From NCBI GenBank assembly GCA_035048485.1, contig CM068585.1, forward strand, positions 56,353,910 through 56,417,909: 64,000 nt of DNA, read 5' to 3'. The translations under genes were made by a program, and so were the position numbers. Origin of the DNA: Pteria penguin. Lineage: Eukaryota; Mollusca; Bivalvia; Pterioida; Pteriidae. Positions 1 to 28,700 of the stretch are shown one piece after another. Positions within the stretch are counted from its first letter, which is position 1. Every line of letters begins with the position of its first letter. The notes beneath the pieces were generated by a model. It searched no databases. It saw only the letters and a list, made by a program, of their open reading frames with translations, and was not told the DNA's origin.

Positions 1-1283
1 ATCATAAGTGACTTATTTCTACCAAGATTTATTAAAATCTTTCAAACAGTTTTGTAGAAAAAGTTGAAAATGTGAAAAATGGCCAACCCCCCCTTTTTTT
101 TTGGAAGTCTTAAACGTAAAATTCCTAATTTCATATGTTGAGTGTTGAGAAACATCTAAAAACTTATTTAGATGTGTAAAAAAAAAAAAAAAAATTTTTT
201 TGACCACAGCTGGATTTGAACCGCTACTCTCCATATTTCAATTACCAAGTGGTATATGTACCATTGTGAGACCTACTTTTAGACATGGTGGCATTATCTG
301 TTAACCAATTTGTATGATCCGCACAAAAAACAAAACCTTTGAAAAGGAATATGAGTACTTGCATCCTACCCAGTTTTATCACAATCCTTCAAGTTGTTCT
401 GTAGATCAAGTTGAAGATATGAAAAATTGTCCCCCCCCCCCCTTTTCTTGGAAGTCTTAAAAAATTCATAAAAAATTCAAAAATCGAGATATTGAAAAAA
501 TTCCTTCTCACCAGCATTCCTTACCATAGAAATGATTAAATGAAACCAAATGAATGCATCAATGTTTACTAAAAGAAAATAATAACTTTAATGCATTAAA
601 ATAACTAAGTCCAAAATAAAAATGAAAAAACGTCAAAAATTTGATTTCGGAATAGAACCAAAAATATCAACACTTCTTCCCATATGCCTCTATCTCATTC
701 CTATGCAGTCGGTTTGTTGCTGTATGCACCCGATCTGAATAAGAAGTTTGTCAAAGGAGGGTACCCTCTGTGACCTACTTTTGTCTGTGGTGGTGCCACC
801 TGTTCATGGATCCTGACAAAGATGACCACATTTGTCGGGGACCTTGAGTATTTGATGCATGCCAAGTTTCATTGAATTCCAGCAAGTGGTTCCGAAGAAA
901 AAGTTCAAACTGTGAAATGTTTACACCAATTATCCCACCCACCCCTTTTTCTTGAAAGTCTTAAAAAATTCATAAAAAATCCAAAACATAAAATATTGAA
1001 AAATTTTCTTCGCAGTAGTATTTCTTACCATCAAAATGATCAAATTAAACCAAATTAATGCATCAATGTTTACTAAAAGAAAAAAATACTTCTTTTCTGC
1101 TTTAAAATTACCAAGTACAAAAAAAACGTCAAAAAAACGTCAAAAATTTGATTTCAGAATGGAACCAAAAAATAACAACACTTCTTCACACATCCCTCTA
1201 GATCATTCCTATGCATTTGGTTTGTCTCTGTATGCCCCCGGTCTGAAGAAGAAGTTTGTCAAAGGAGGGTACCCTCTTTGACC
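1..1283. repeat. Diverged ~500-bp tandem repeat, two to three copies
   Basis: Matching blocks recur about 500 bp apart: AAATGCATCAATGTTTACT-like segments near 550 and 1055, GTCAAAGGAGGGTACCCTCT at 750 and 1257, and a C-tract followed by GGAAGTCTTAAA at about 85, 430 and 935. The segment would lie in a downstream DLD intron or beyond; no exon is visible in it. Confidence 0.7.
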
Positions 1284-1433
1284 TACTTTTGCCTGTGGTG
1301 GCGCCACCTGTTGATGAATCTGGACGAAAAACAACAACACTTGTAGGGGACCATGAGTACTACATGCTTATCAAGTTTCATCAAATTCTGTTCAGTGGTT
1401 CTGGGGAAGAAGTCGAAAATGTGAAAAGTTAAC

Positions 1434-1519
1434 GACGGACGACGGACGACAGACGACGGACGGACGACGGACGGTGATTGATCACAATAGCTCACTTGAG
1501 CCTTTGGCTCAGGTGAGCT
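1434..1519. repeat. GACGGAC-rich tract ending in a strong hairpin
   Basis: A GACGGACGAC-type simple repeat (1434-1475) is followed by a hairpin: AGCTCACTTGAGCC (1489-1502), loop TTT, GGCTCAGGTGAGCT (1506-1519), with one G-T mismatch. This probably marks the end of the repeat unit just upstream; a Helitron-like end is one possibility. Confidence 0.55.
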
Positions 1520-1774
1520 AAAAACAACAAACTTTCAAATATAGATACTATTTGTCTGATGAAAGTAAGGAATAAATGTAGATGGTAAGAAAATCTGCCA
1601 CCACAACCAAGAAGAATGAACCATATTCAGGAAAACTGAAAAATACCATCCAATATGTAACATATAAAAATCTAAAAAAACATGAGGGTGCTTATATTCT
1701 TGTTAAATTGTCCCTCATTTTTGCATATCATGAAACTTCTGAAAGTTAACATATTACGACATAAGGGAGCTTAC

Positions 1775-16711
<14,937 letters not shown>

Positions 16712-17033
16712 TATTGTGAAGTCTCCTTGAAATAAGAGTTGTCTACTTTCCCATTGAACTCCGTCTAAATATAAAACGCTTTTAACACGAAATTTTACGG
16801 AACCGTTACAGTGGTGTGAATATATAATACATAAATATTTCAAGTTCTTTTAAATTAATGGATAACTTTTTCAGAGCTAGTTAATCAGTGTAGATAGCTA
16901 ATGGCTAAGGTTGTTATTTCGCAATGAAAATTACCTCCTTAAATCAATACAAGGTGTAAATAAATTCTAACCGTTAACAGCAGTTAGTTAATCTCCAAGC
17001 AGTTTTATGATGGTCACTCAAACTTCTACTGCA

Positions 17034-17213
17034 TAGGCGGATCTAGACAGTTTGGAAAAGGGGGTTGCAGTTTCCCATGACTAATGTTTTGCACTTTACG
17101 GTCTGGAAAGGGGGTTGCAGCCCTAAAAAATGGTCGAAATGACCTTTCTGGATAACATTTTCCTACCAAAGGAAGGGAGGGTTGCAACTCTTGCAACCCC
17201 CTCTAAATCCACC
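17034..17213. mobile_element. GGCGGATTTAGA repeat copy 1
   Basis: GCATAGGCGGATCTAGACAG opens and CTCTAAATCCACC closes a 180-bp unit with short inverted ends and an interior AAAATGGTCGAAATGACC. A clear second copy lies at 60304-60486. Confidence 0.65.
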
Positions 17214-17719
17214 GATGTACTATCTGTACTTTAAAGGTTAAGTGTAAATTTTAAATCTTTATCTAATACCTGAGATACATGTATTCCTTTTATACCAATC
17301 ATTTGGGTGTTCCTTATTTAAAGGAGAAAACTACAAAGATGAAGGAGAAGGTACGTAAGGGGAGACAGATCAGATCAGGTAAACGTAAGAAAAGAGGAAA
17401 GGTTGGAAGATGAAATGATAGAACAAGAAGAGAGAAACGTATAAGAGGGAGGGACAAAAAGAAACGTTTAGGAAGAGGGAGCCAATATATGATGAGTTGG
17501 CCTGTACATATATAAAGTACAGACGTACAGATGATGTTTTCAGTTTGGGATTCAAAGAATTGAAGGATGTCTATCGCTCCACTTCCTCCAAACATTCCAA
17601 ACCCCTTCCCTCAAGACATCTCAACACCCATGTGTCACATTTACGGCACTAATCAACAAAAATACCCTTCGATAACCCAGGTTATGGGGCACAGGATCCT
17701 GTGGCACCGTAGAACAGTT

Positions 17720-17779
17720 ACAGATGAATAACTGAAAATCCGGATTTTGCAGTTTCCAGAGTGAGTGGCGCGGACAGTA
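17720..17779. mobile_element. Solo end of the TACTGTCCGCGCC MITE
   Basis: AGAGTGAGTGGCGCGGACAG plus about 40 bp inward matches one arm of the 8068-8537 MITE. The other arm is absent, so this is a truncated copy in the DLD-GLYR1 spacer. Confidence 0.65.
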
Positions 17780-19176
17780 GTGATGTTTGATTAGAGGAGG
17801 TTCTAACAACGTATGATTGACGCAAGTCTCCCCATCCCCGCAGGTTTTCCAAGTTGAGCTTTTCAATTATCCATCGGGTATGGAGACAGCCTTGATCGGC
17901 CCTAAGTTTTTCCTTGAATAAGAATGTAAAATATCAAACTAGGTATTTGGTAAATTCTGCATTATGACATGTATTAGTTAAGGTATTTCCGGTGCTACTT
18001 CTAGCGAAACAGGTGGCGTTTGTAAACTTCTCCCGGGGATCTAATTTAACCTCTAATTACCACACGCAAGGACTTATAAGTTCTTGCAACACGTGACTTA
18101 ATGATCACGGTGGTCAGGCGCGTATCCAGAAATTTTGTCAAAAGGGGGTCCACCCTCATTGAATTTTCCGGGATTGGGTCCACCCATGGTTTTGTGTGTG
18201 TGTAAAATTGCTTATTTTACATAGAAAAAAGAAATGACATTTTCGACGAATCTCCGGGTGGATCCAGACCCCCGGTTTAACATTCTGGGTCCTTCATGCT
18301 CAGTTAAGATTTAAGTAAATAAAATATACAATATGATGAATTTGTTACAACAGAAAAGCCAAAACTGCAAAGCTAAAATAAAACAGAAAAGAAGCTAATA
18401 ACCACGCGCAATTATTGTCTACTTTGCGGGAAATCGAACTGACAAAAATCAATACAAATTACTTTCCTCCTCAATGCGGTCAAAACGAAAGAGAATGGGT
18501 ATAAGTATATATGTAGATTCAAAAAAGACTTTTCGTATTCCGGTTTCAGAAGAGTGGAGAGGTGATGAGGAGCTGAAATATTTAGATTATAGGAATCCCG
18601 ACCAAAAACCAGCGGTGAGAATTAGTATCAATATCGTGCTTTCTCTTAATCATGAACGTTAGACAAGGCCCATTATAGTCATGAATGAAATAATTACCCT
18701 ATTTTCAGACCGCTACAATGTAATACACCGATCCGTGGGCCAGTCTTAATAAAGAAATTGAAGGAAGTCGTAGATTCCTTAAATACTCGCTAAAATAATT
18801 GAATAAACAACGTCATGAAAGCAAAAATTCGGCAAAGGTCTAATAAACATTTTATAAGACTGATCCTGCAACCAGAGTCGTAAAATGGGGTCATAGTCTT
18901 AAATCGCTACATTCTCTACCCAGAGTTATCGCTCCTTATATATCTCAGTCAACGCCCAGAGACACGTGTATATATGTCTCTGTTATGAGATGATATATTA
19001 ACCCGGTTTTTTTAACAAAATCTCTTTAGTAAAATGTATTACTTTCAATGATAAAGTCCCCAAATGTCACAAGTTCTGAATCAAATAACCGGATGTCAAT
19101 CTTCAAGAATTTTGATCATTTACAAACGCAATTAGTAGGACTCCAGAATAAGTGAAGAGGGGATCACTTACAACTT

Positions 19177-19334
19177 CCAGTGGCGGATCGAGCGCCCCCT
19201 TTGACGGGAGTCTAGGGGCGAATTTTGTCGATTTTTACAGAAAATGGGCTAAAATACAGGGTTTTAGTAAAATTTTGGGTCAATGCCGGAGTGGGGGGAG
19301 CGATGCGCCCCTCCGCTTCCCACTAAATCCGCCT
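19177..19334. mobile_element. Short GGCGGATC element upstream of GLYR1
   Basis: CCAGTGGCGGATCGAGCGCC at the left and ACTAAATCCGCC at the right give short inverted ends like those of the 62146-62299 element. It sits about 0.4 kb upstream of the GLYR1 ATG. Confidence 0.5.
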
Positions 19335-19746
19335 TACTCCCCTGTGTCAGTGACATGTCGCCATGCTTTCTATAAATATAGCAAGGACTTGTAAACAAGA
19401 AAAGACCTTGAATCTAGTAAAGCTATTTGCGATTACGGAGGTGGGGACAGAATTTTTGAAAAAGATCACCACGGTCACTTTTTGAAAGATTATGTTAATG
19501 GAAAGGAAGTCAACCGCGGAAATAGCTAAAATACTTGAGAAAAAAAAACTATGGTTCCTGAATCCAACAATGCGGAAGTCATTCTTTTATTTTAAGCTAA
19601 CTGCACCACATAATCGTACTCCTCACTGATCGCATAAATATTGGAGTTATCTTTCGTTGACCGCTACAATTCGTTTTGAATTGCACTGTCTAATCCCACG
19701 CCAAATTTCTTCCCACAATGCATCACTGTTGATGTGAATTGACAAG

Positions 19747-22700
19747 ATGGCGTCTGGTTTCGAAATTGACGATTTGGTATGGTAAGTATGTCTAAAATTC
19801 ACGTGCATTCCATGGTAGCATGCATTTTCCTTCGTATGTTTGGTGTATTGAAATGTTTATCTTCTTTATCTTGCAGGGCGAAGATGAAAGGCTTTCCGGC
19901 TTGGCCAGGAAAGGTAAATATATTTAACTCGTTGTCTACACTGCCAAACTTGAATTTTCTACAAGAGCAAAATTTGCTGTTTTAATCTTTTAAATAAGAA
20001 TGCTTTTATCTTATAAAATGCATACGATGATAAATGTACAAACAGCAGTATTGCTAATGAAATAAGACGTTTTCTTTCGTGGAAATAAGTTCATTTTTTC
20101 TTCATATTTTTGAAATTGCAGAGTTGTCTTTCTTGATTCAGTAAGAAATCACCAATGATCATGCAAGATGTTTACTTAAATTTTCTTTATTTGTCTTATT
20201 TTATGTTTTTTTTTTTTCATTATTATTTATTTATTTTCAAATCAGACTTCAATTTTGCCCAGTGAGGGGATTTGTTAGATGTTTAGAATTATGTAAACTA
20301 CAACTTTGTTTCTGTTAAAATTTTACAACCAGGGGCCAGTTGTTCAAAACTTTAACCACTGGTTAAGCTAACCAAGGATTAAAATTCATCTCACTATATC
20401 TTTGAAATAAGAAGACATTAAACCATAGTTTGTGCACTGTATTGTAGCATATGAAATAAGCTTTGTAAAATAATTTGGACTTTTAATAAGAAATTTGATA
20501 AATTAAAGTAATTGTCTCTCAAACTTAACCACTGGTTAGCTTAACCAGTAGTTAAAGTTTCGAACAACTGGCCCCAGAGAAATATTTGAGAAAGAAAACA
20601 CTTAAACAAGTTGGGGGCAACTTCTTATTTTATAGACAATCACTGAAATATGTAACAATGTCTGTTTTCAGTAAACAGTTTCAAGTAGAGGTTGACTAGA
20701 AAATAAAATTTTGGAATTATGATTTGATTCAGAAGGGGCTCATCTTTATGTATTTTGAAATATTGATTATTTCTATTCAGTCTCTGAAATTCATTACTGA
20801 AAACAGAGATTGTTCTATGCATTTGAGTGATTGTTTCAACCAGTTTAATGCTATAATCTAATATATATTCCTTGAAAAATTAGAATATTAAAGTAATTTT
20901 CTACCTCGAAAAAGTAGGGAGTAGCCATAATCTATCATATATTTTCAAGATTTTAAGATTTATAAGGAAATAATTTTCTACTAAGAAAGTTAAGGCCAAA
21001 AGAAAAAATATATGTGTTACCTGTAACCAGACTGACCTTGATTTTTGGCATCCCTAAAAAATTTTTTATTGCACTTTCATTAAATAATTATTCCAGTATT
21101 GAATATTTGCCTGATCATGCAGTTTTTGATATCCATTGAAGAACTTTTTTTTTTCATCATTATTATCTATTTAATTTTTTTTTTTCAGATTATTGAGCCA
21201 AAGTCAAATGTGAAGAAGCCCAAACTGAAAACACCTCAGCACTTCATCTTTTTCTTTGGATCTGAGAATTAGTAAGTCATTCTAATTACCTTGATGCATT
21301 GATTCCTCACAATTGATATAAAACTGACCCTTAAAGTGCTATAAGAATGTTCACAATTTTTCTAAACAATGTGCGTATCTACATACACAAATCGCTGACA
21401 AAAAACTACACTGTTGCATGACTCCAATCACAAGATATATACAATAATCCATAAACAACTTGATGGATTTTTTCAGTCGTTAATCTCCGTAATATGTGAC
21501 GTCAGAAGTTGTACAAATGCTACTTTTCCTTAACTTTTAATTATGACGTTAATATTTGCATTGTGGCGTCACAGTAAAATGACGTTAAAAGTTGTACAGG
21601 AAGCCTTTATTTTACTCAGGTGTTCCCATAGAATCGGGCAAATGGACATTTTTAGATATCTATTAGAGAAATACTGAAGTAGAAGGAGCAGTGACTTTTA
21701 TGTATTTTATAATAATTCAATTAGGATTTTAAGAAAATACAAAATACCCCAGCATTCTAATAGCACTTTAAGTATAAATTGATTTAAGCGTGCCCAGTGT
21801 ACCAAAGTAAAGACATAGTTGTATACACAGTACAGTCCAGGTGTTTTGAAGAAATTACACAAAACACAGTGTGAAAAACACCCAGAATCACAGTGGAATT
21901 GAGGTGGAAATTTACCTGTGCTCATTCACACCTTTGTAAGATATACACTGTATTGTATAATTCTTGAATTGACACCTGGATGTGGTCCACTTTGGCAGGT
22001 GGAAAAATTACAAAACACTTGGACTGTACTGGAAATACTGTACAATCCAGTTGTTTTTTCCACCCTCCACAGTGGTCCACATCCAGGTGCATTTTCAGGA
22101 AGTGTAAAATACACTGTATCTCAGCAATGTGTTAATAAGCACAGGTACATGTACATGTAGATTTACACCTAGATTCCAAATGTGAATTTGGGTGTTCTGC
22201 AAAATTTTATGCAATTTCTCCAGGACACCTGGTCTATACTGTACTCAGTTTTTGTGTTGCTTGCCAAGTAATGCATCATGACATACTTTTGGTAGATTTT
22301 GTTTTCAACTAGTCCTTCACCCTAAGTCCTGTTTAGGGAAAGTGGAATGTCAGCCAGTGAACTTGCTGATAAGCCATTTTCATATGATTGAAGTGGTTCA
22401 AGTGTGGCAATTAATGATTATCAGTGATACCTTAACTTAATAATGTTGCACTTTGTTTGAGACACTATGAATTTGTTGATCTATACATGCAACACCCCAG
22501 AAGATAAATTTTGGAGATTAGAATGAAGAATTGATATGTGTACAATTTGTCTGTATTAATGTATTGTTTTTCTGTAGCGCTTGGATCCCAGAAGAACAGT
22601 TGTACCTTTACAGTGATGACAAGGAGAAGTTTAAGCTAAACAAAAAAATTCCTCGTGGATTCAGAGAGGCGCTGGAAGCTATCGATGATGAATTGAAGGC

Positions 22701-25700
22701 AAAACCATGTACTGTAAGTATCTGTGCACAGGATTTATTGCTATCTAGATATACTGAAAAGCTTACGAAATATTGACAAGAGCTAAATCTGCTTTATTGA
22801 AAATTTTCAAGAACTGCATAGCAGAAAATGCTCAAAATGGGTTAAACCATTGATTGTGAACTGTCAAGAATGTGATAGTATAGAATTTCATTTAACCATT
22901 TCCTAAAGTTTCTCCCTACATTGTTTATGTAATTTTCTATACATACCTGTCCTTTAAAGAAATGGGGGGAGGGGAGAAGAAAGTGTTATAAATAATTTTC
23001 AAGAGTATTATTAGAGCTCCATCACACCCATGTCAGTCTGTCTGTTAACACTTTCTATTGGACACAGTAACTTGAGATCCCTCTTGAAGATTTTCGTAAA
23101 TTTTATACATGATATTGGGGTCAGGCAAAAGTAGACCGCTTTGATTTTCAAACTTATTGGCTTTGTAAGTACGTAGTTATGGGTCTTGGGGTAGGGGGGG
23201 GGGGAACAGTTGAACTTAGAATTATTTTTATAACAAAAGGATTACAGCACTAATTACATGTGATAATTTGAGATTACATGAGGGGATTTTTGTAAATGTA
23301 AATGCTAGGATAAAACAGAAGAAGACCCGTTTTATTAATTTTCATATTTTGTAGCTTTGTCGTTACAGCTTATGAGAGTATGGGAAGGTTTACCCTTCGT
23401 TGTAAAACCAATATCTTTCTGTGTCAAATCTGATGCATTTTATGTACTAGATCTCTGTGTAGGTTTGTGTTATGAGATACTGTCAGGTTAATATCCCTTG
23501 ATCCCAAACCCCGTAAGACAGGCACAGTAATGTCCTTGTCTGAAAATTCAGTAGCTGTTTACTTTAAGCTTGTCAGCGGGGGCATTTCTGACTTTGTCGG
23601 TGTTCTAGTACAGTCCAGGTAATTTGTAGTTTTTCCATCCGCCACAGTGGGTCACATCCAGGTGTAATTTCAAACTAAGCCGGCGTGGCCTGGTGGTATC
23701 GCGTCAGACTCCTAAACGGGAGGCCAGGAATCGAGTCAAGCTCTAGTCATGCCGGTGTCCTGTCTTTCGGATGAGACAGTAAGAACCGAGGCCCGTGTCA
23801 TGGTATGCATGGCACGTTAAAGATCCCTCACTGCTTTGGGTGGGTCCGTTGCAAAGGTCAAAATTTGTATGCCCTGCATCAGGCAGATGCCGTCACCATA
23901 TACGTGAAATATTTGTGGTGTGACGTAAAACAAAAATCAATCAATCAATTAATGTAATTTCAAAAATAACACAATACATCATGTAATTAACAAAGATGTG
24001 AATGAGCACAGGTGAATTTCCACTTGGGTTTCCACTATGATTTCGGGTGTTTTTCCCACTGTGTTTTGTGCGATTTCTCCAAAACACCTCGGCTGTACTG
24101 TACATGTAATGATGCATGGCTCTTCAAGTGGAAATCCGGACTTCAACTGACTGCCTTCATACTGGTAGAGTTGGTTGATAAGAGAAGTTGCCTATAGCAA
24201 TTTTTCAGTCATCTTATGACATGAATGTTGAAAGGAAGAGGTAACAAACGTTATACATAGCCATAACAGTGTTATCATTGAAACTAGAAATGCCGAAAAG
24301 TGTCTCTGGTAGATTCTCTGGATGACCAGTAATTTCTGAACCTGTTCTAGACATTTTGTCCTCATTCACTATCTCTGATGAAACAAACGCAGACTGTCTG
24401 TATTGGAGGCTAAACGCTTAGCCACTACATCAAGTATACCTCTCTTCATAGAAAATCATCAGCAGTAGATGAAAAATGTAGAGTTGAACCATGGAGTACG
24501 GTAGGTGAATTCCTTTGAATGGACTTGTCTTTAGCTGGTCAAAGGTAAAAGTTCATGGCCTTTGATGCCCAGCTCTGATGATGAGATGCATACCAGTTGG
24601 TCTGTCTGCCCATAGTTTTGACTAGCTTTCTGAATTTCTTCACTTAATTTAGTTTATATTGCTTCTGTTAGGGGTATATGTGTACATGTATCACAAGCTT
24701 CATCATGAATTTTCTTTTAACAGAAGACTTTGAAACCACAAGAACTACCTTCTATCGATGAAGAGCTGGCACAGATATTCCCCAACCGACCCGACTCTAG
24801 CCCTCAAAAAGATTACACTCGCGACCCACTCAAGGGCGTTAAAAAGGTAAGGGTACATGCTTATTACTTTATATATGTTGTGGTGCTGTCAGATGGAGGA
24901 GCTGGTTGTTCTATGTGCAGTTTGATTAGTGATATGAAAATAATGAATTCATTATATTGCTTATGACTTAGTAGGACATGATTTGCATGAATTTCCTTAC
25001 CAGTCATGACTGTACTATGTGAGTATGTCAGTGGTCTCACTAATTTAGTCGGTCTGAACTAAAAAATTTCAAAAATTTTGGTATATTTCAATTTCATTTC
25101 TAAACCCAAGTGAGAGCACTGCTGTGTGCTGTATTTCTACCATATCATTTTGTGCAGCAGTATTTATTGTATGACGTTTTCTTTCAATTTTGATTTGCCC
25201 ATCTTTATTGCTTGCTGACTTTGATCAAAGCATTTGATACAGTCTTGATGTGGTTGCACTAGTTGTAGATCTTGATTCTAATCACAGACCCAATCATGAA
25301 TGAATAATACGCAGATCAAGTAAAATCTTCCTTCTTGACTTGTGTATGTCCTGGTCTTTGATTGAGACCATAAAAATAAGATCCTTTGTCATGGGAGACG
25401 TGACGTGTAAAATCTGTGTGCCTTGGGTGGGTCTGTTACACCAGGTAGATTCCTTCACCATATAAGATCTGTGTGCCTCAGGTGGGTCTGTTACATCAGG
25501 CAGATGCCGTCACCATATAAGATCTGTGTGCCTCGAGTGGGTCTGTTACATCAGGCAGATGCCATCACCACATAAGATCTGTGTGTCTCGGGTGGGTCTG
25601 TTACATCAGGCAGATACCATCACCACATAAGATCTGTGTGTCTCGGGTGGGTCTGTTACATCAGGCAGATGCCATCACCACATAAGATCTGTGTGTCTCG

Positions 25701-28700
25701 GGTGGGTCTGTTACATCAGGCAGATGCCATCACCATATAAGATCTGTGTCTCGGGTGGGTCTGTTACATCAGGCAGATGCCATCACCACATAAGATCTGT
25801 GTGTCTCGGGTGGGTCTGTTACATTAGGCAGATGCCATCACCACATAAGATCTGTGTGTCTCGGGTGGGTCTGTTACATCAGGCAGATGCCATCACCACA
25901 TAAGATCTGTGTGTCTCGGGTGGGTCTGTTACATCAGGCAGATGCCATCACCACATAAGATCTGTGTGTCTCGGGTGGGTCTGTTACATCAGGCAGATGC
26001 CATCACCACATCAGATCTGTGTCTCGGGTGGGTCTGTTACATCAGGCAGATGCCATCACCACATAAGATCTGTGTGTCTCGGGTGGGTCTGTTACATCAG
26101 GCAGATACCGTCACCATATAAGATCTGTGTGTCTCGGGTGGGTCTGTTAATCAGGCAGATGCCATCACCACATAAGATCTGTGTGTCTCGGGTGGGTCTG
26201 TTACATCAGGCAGATGCCATCACCACATAAGATCTGTGTCTCGGGTGGGTCTGTTACATCAGGCAGATGCCATCACCATATAAGATCTGTGTCTCGGGTG
26301 GGTCTGTTACATCAGGTAGATGCCATCACCACATAAGATCTGTGTGCCTCAGGTGGGTCTGTTACATCAGGCAGATGCCGTCACCATATAAGATCTGTGT
26401 GCCTCGAGTGGGTCTGTTAATCAGGCAGATGCCATCACCACATAAGATCTGTGTCTCGGGTGGGTCTGTTACATCAGGCAGATGCCATCACCACATAAGA
26501 TCTGTGTCTCGGGTGGGTCTGTTACATCAGGTAGATACCATCACCACATAAGATCTGTGTCTCGGATGGGTCTGTTACATCAGGCAGATGCCATCACCAC
26601 ATAAGATCTGTGTGTCTCGGGTGGGTCTGTTACATCAGGCAGATGCCATCACCACATAAGATCTGTGTCTCGGGTGGGTCTGTTACATCAGGTAGATACC
26701 ATCACCACATAAGATCTGTGTCTCGGGTGGGTCTGTTAATCAGGCAGATGCCATCACCATATAAGATCTGTGTCTCGGGTGGGTCTGTTACATCAGGCAG
26801 ATGCCATCACCACATAAGATCTGTGTGTCTCGGGTGGGTCTGTTACATCAGGCAGATGCCATCACCACATAAGATCTGTGTGTCTCGGGTGGGTCTGTTA
26901 CATCAGGCAGATGCCATCACCACATAAGATCTGTGTGTCTCGGGTGGGTCTGTTACATCAGGCAGATGCCATCACCACATAAGATCTGTGTCTCGGGTGG
27001 GTCTGTTACATCAGGCAGATGCCATCACCACATAAGATCTGTGTGTCTCGGGTGGGTCTGTTATATCAGGCAGATGCCATCACCACATAAGATCTGTGTG
27101 TCTCGGGTGGGTCTGTTACATCAGGCAGATGCCATCACCACATAAGATCTGTGTGTCTCGGGTGGGTCTGTTACATCAGGCAGATGCTGTCACCATAGAA
27201 GTGTATTAATCAAGGCTGGCATGGCATTAGATACCATATCTTGACTTACTCAATCAGCAGCTTTGATTGACGATTGTACATTGGTATAGAACTAGTTTCT
27301 TGTTTTTTCAGATACTGGCTTGGCATATTGTAAGCTTTTCTCACATTTCTTTGCTTTTTTTTTTTTTTTTTTGAATTATTTTGCATAGGTCAAGAAGTCA
27401 AAGAGTGAATCTGCTCCAGTTTCTGAGAAAAAGAACAAAACGCAAGAGAAAAAGGTAACTATAACTCGTTGTATGATAACAATGATGAGATAAACATCTG
27501 TATTGTCAGTACAAGGTATTAATTTAGCTAGATTTATATTTTACTTGAGATAGGGATGTCTGTGATGAACTTATTGATGACTTTGGTAATACAATTTACC
27601 CAGTATATTCACTGATATATCAGAAAGACAGTCATGAATCATGTGGATTTCTTGACAACGCTTATTAATAGCAAACCTTTATATTCAGCTCTCTGTGCTG
27701 AAATTTGAATGCATTAGGAATTATGGTACAGTATTGTTAATTAGCTTGATTTCTGCATGATACTTTTCTGTTCAGTGTTTGGCTTAAATTTCTTCTTCTG
27801 TCTGCTCATTTCACCACAATTATTTCTTTGCTGACTTTGATTTAAGATCAGAGTAATTTCACCGGTGAGTTTGTCAAACAGAGAATTTTGTCAACAGAAT
27901 GATTTCATTTAGAAGTATAATGAAGTTTCCCCTTAATCGTTACATTGAAATAGAAAAGTAAGTTTGATATAATTGAGAACTTAAAACTATGAATATGGCA
28001 AAATTACATGCATGATTCTGGTCAGCTTTATAGTGGATTTCCGCATTTTTGTTGCAAGAAAATTTTCTCAAAATGTTCTGAATTTAGTTGGAAATATAAA
28101 AAATGGTTTTTTTTTGTTAAGTGTTTTATATATAATCAGCTTTTCTGATAGGATTGTCAGCTTTTTTCATTGCTGATCAAAATCATGTCTGAAATTAAGA
28201 CTATACCGGTGTGCTGTAGTGATTTTTTTGCACATGCAGTATACTAGTATATGAATCATTTGACATACCAGCACCACAGTATCTTTTTAAAAAAAAAAAA
28301 CTGGTGTAGGTCAGTTTGTAAAGTGTTTTGTTCATGACCAAAGTCCTGTCATGAGCTCTTCAGCATCCAGTCTTCCAGATGGGACACCAAGTTCATCATT
28401 AGCTCCTTGTGTAACCTGTAGGTATCAGGATATGGTATTGCTGTTGTGAATCCTTCTGTTTTTGTTCATTAGGTTTTTTTATGCAACTAGCCCACTTACC
28501 CGGTTCAGTTGACATAGTGAATATGAAATTGTAAAACATTTTACAGGACATTCAGTCAGGTAACCTAGGACAGTTCACCAAACTGAAGCAACTATTACCA
28601 GACAGAAGACTAAATGTATATTTTTAAGAAGAATTTTAAGAAAAATTTTACAACTGCTCACTTTAATTTTCATTGGTTTATTGAGAATCTTTGGCAATTA

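Larger units (their letters stand above)
16843..19746. other. Head-to-head spacer between DLD and GLYR1
   Basis: The two starts face away from each other across about 3 kb. The spacer holds a GGCGGAT repeat (17034-17213), a solo MITE end, fragments around 18120-18280 of the AAGGGGG/GGATC type, and another GGCGGAT element (19177-19334). Promoters for both genes should be here or in the adjacent exons, but I see no convincing TATA box. A plus-strand frame at 18474-18614 ends at a donor-like GCG|GTGAGA but has no partner exon. Confidence 0.5.

Noticed and set aside
16712..16843. Upstream in-frame ATG for DLD at 16843
   Set aside because: The added residues do not look like a presequence; the ATG at 16711 starts a typical one.
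18474..18614. Plus-strand frame MRSKRKRMGISIYVDSKKTF... ending at GCG|GTGAGA
   Set aside because: A plausible first exon by itself, but no in-phase second exon was found and the area is full of repeats.
25691..27145. Several overlapping open frames repeating [14 protein letters not shown]
   Set aside because: They run through the 55-bp minisatellite in different frames and change with unit length; no start context, no domain.
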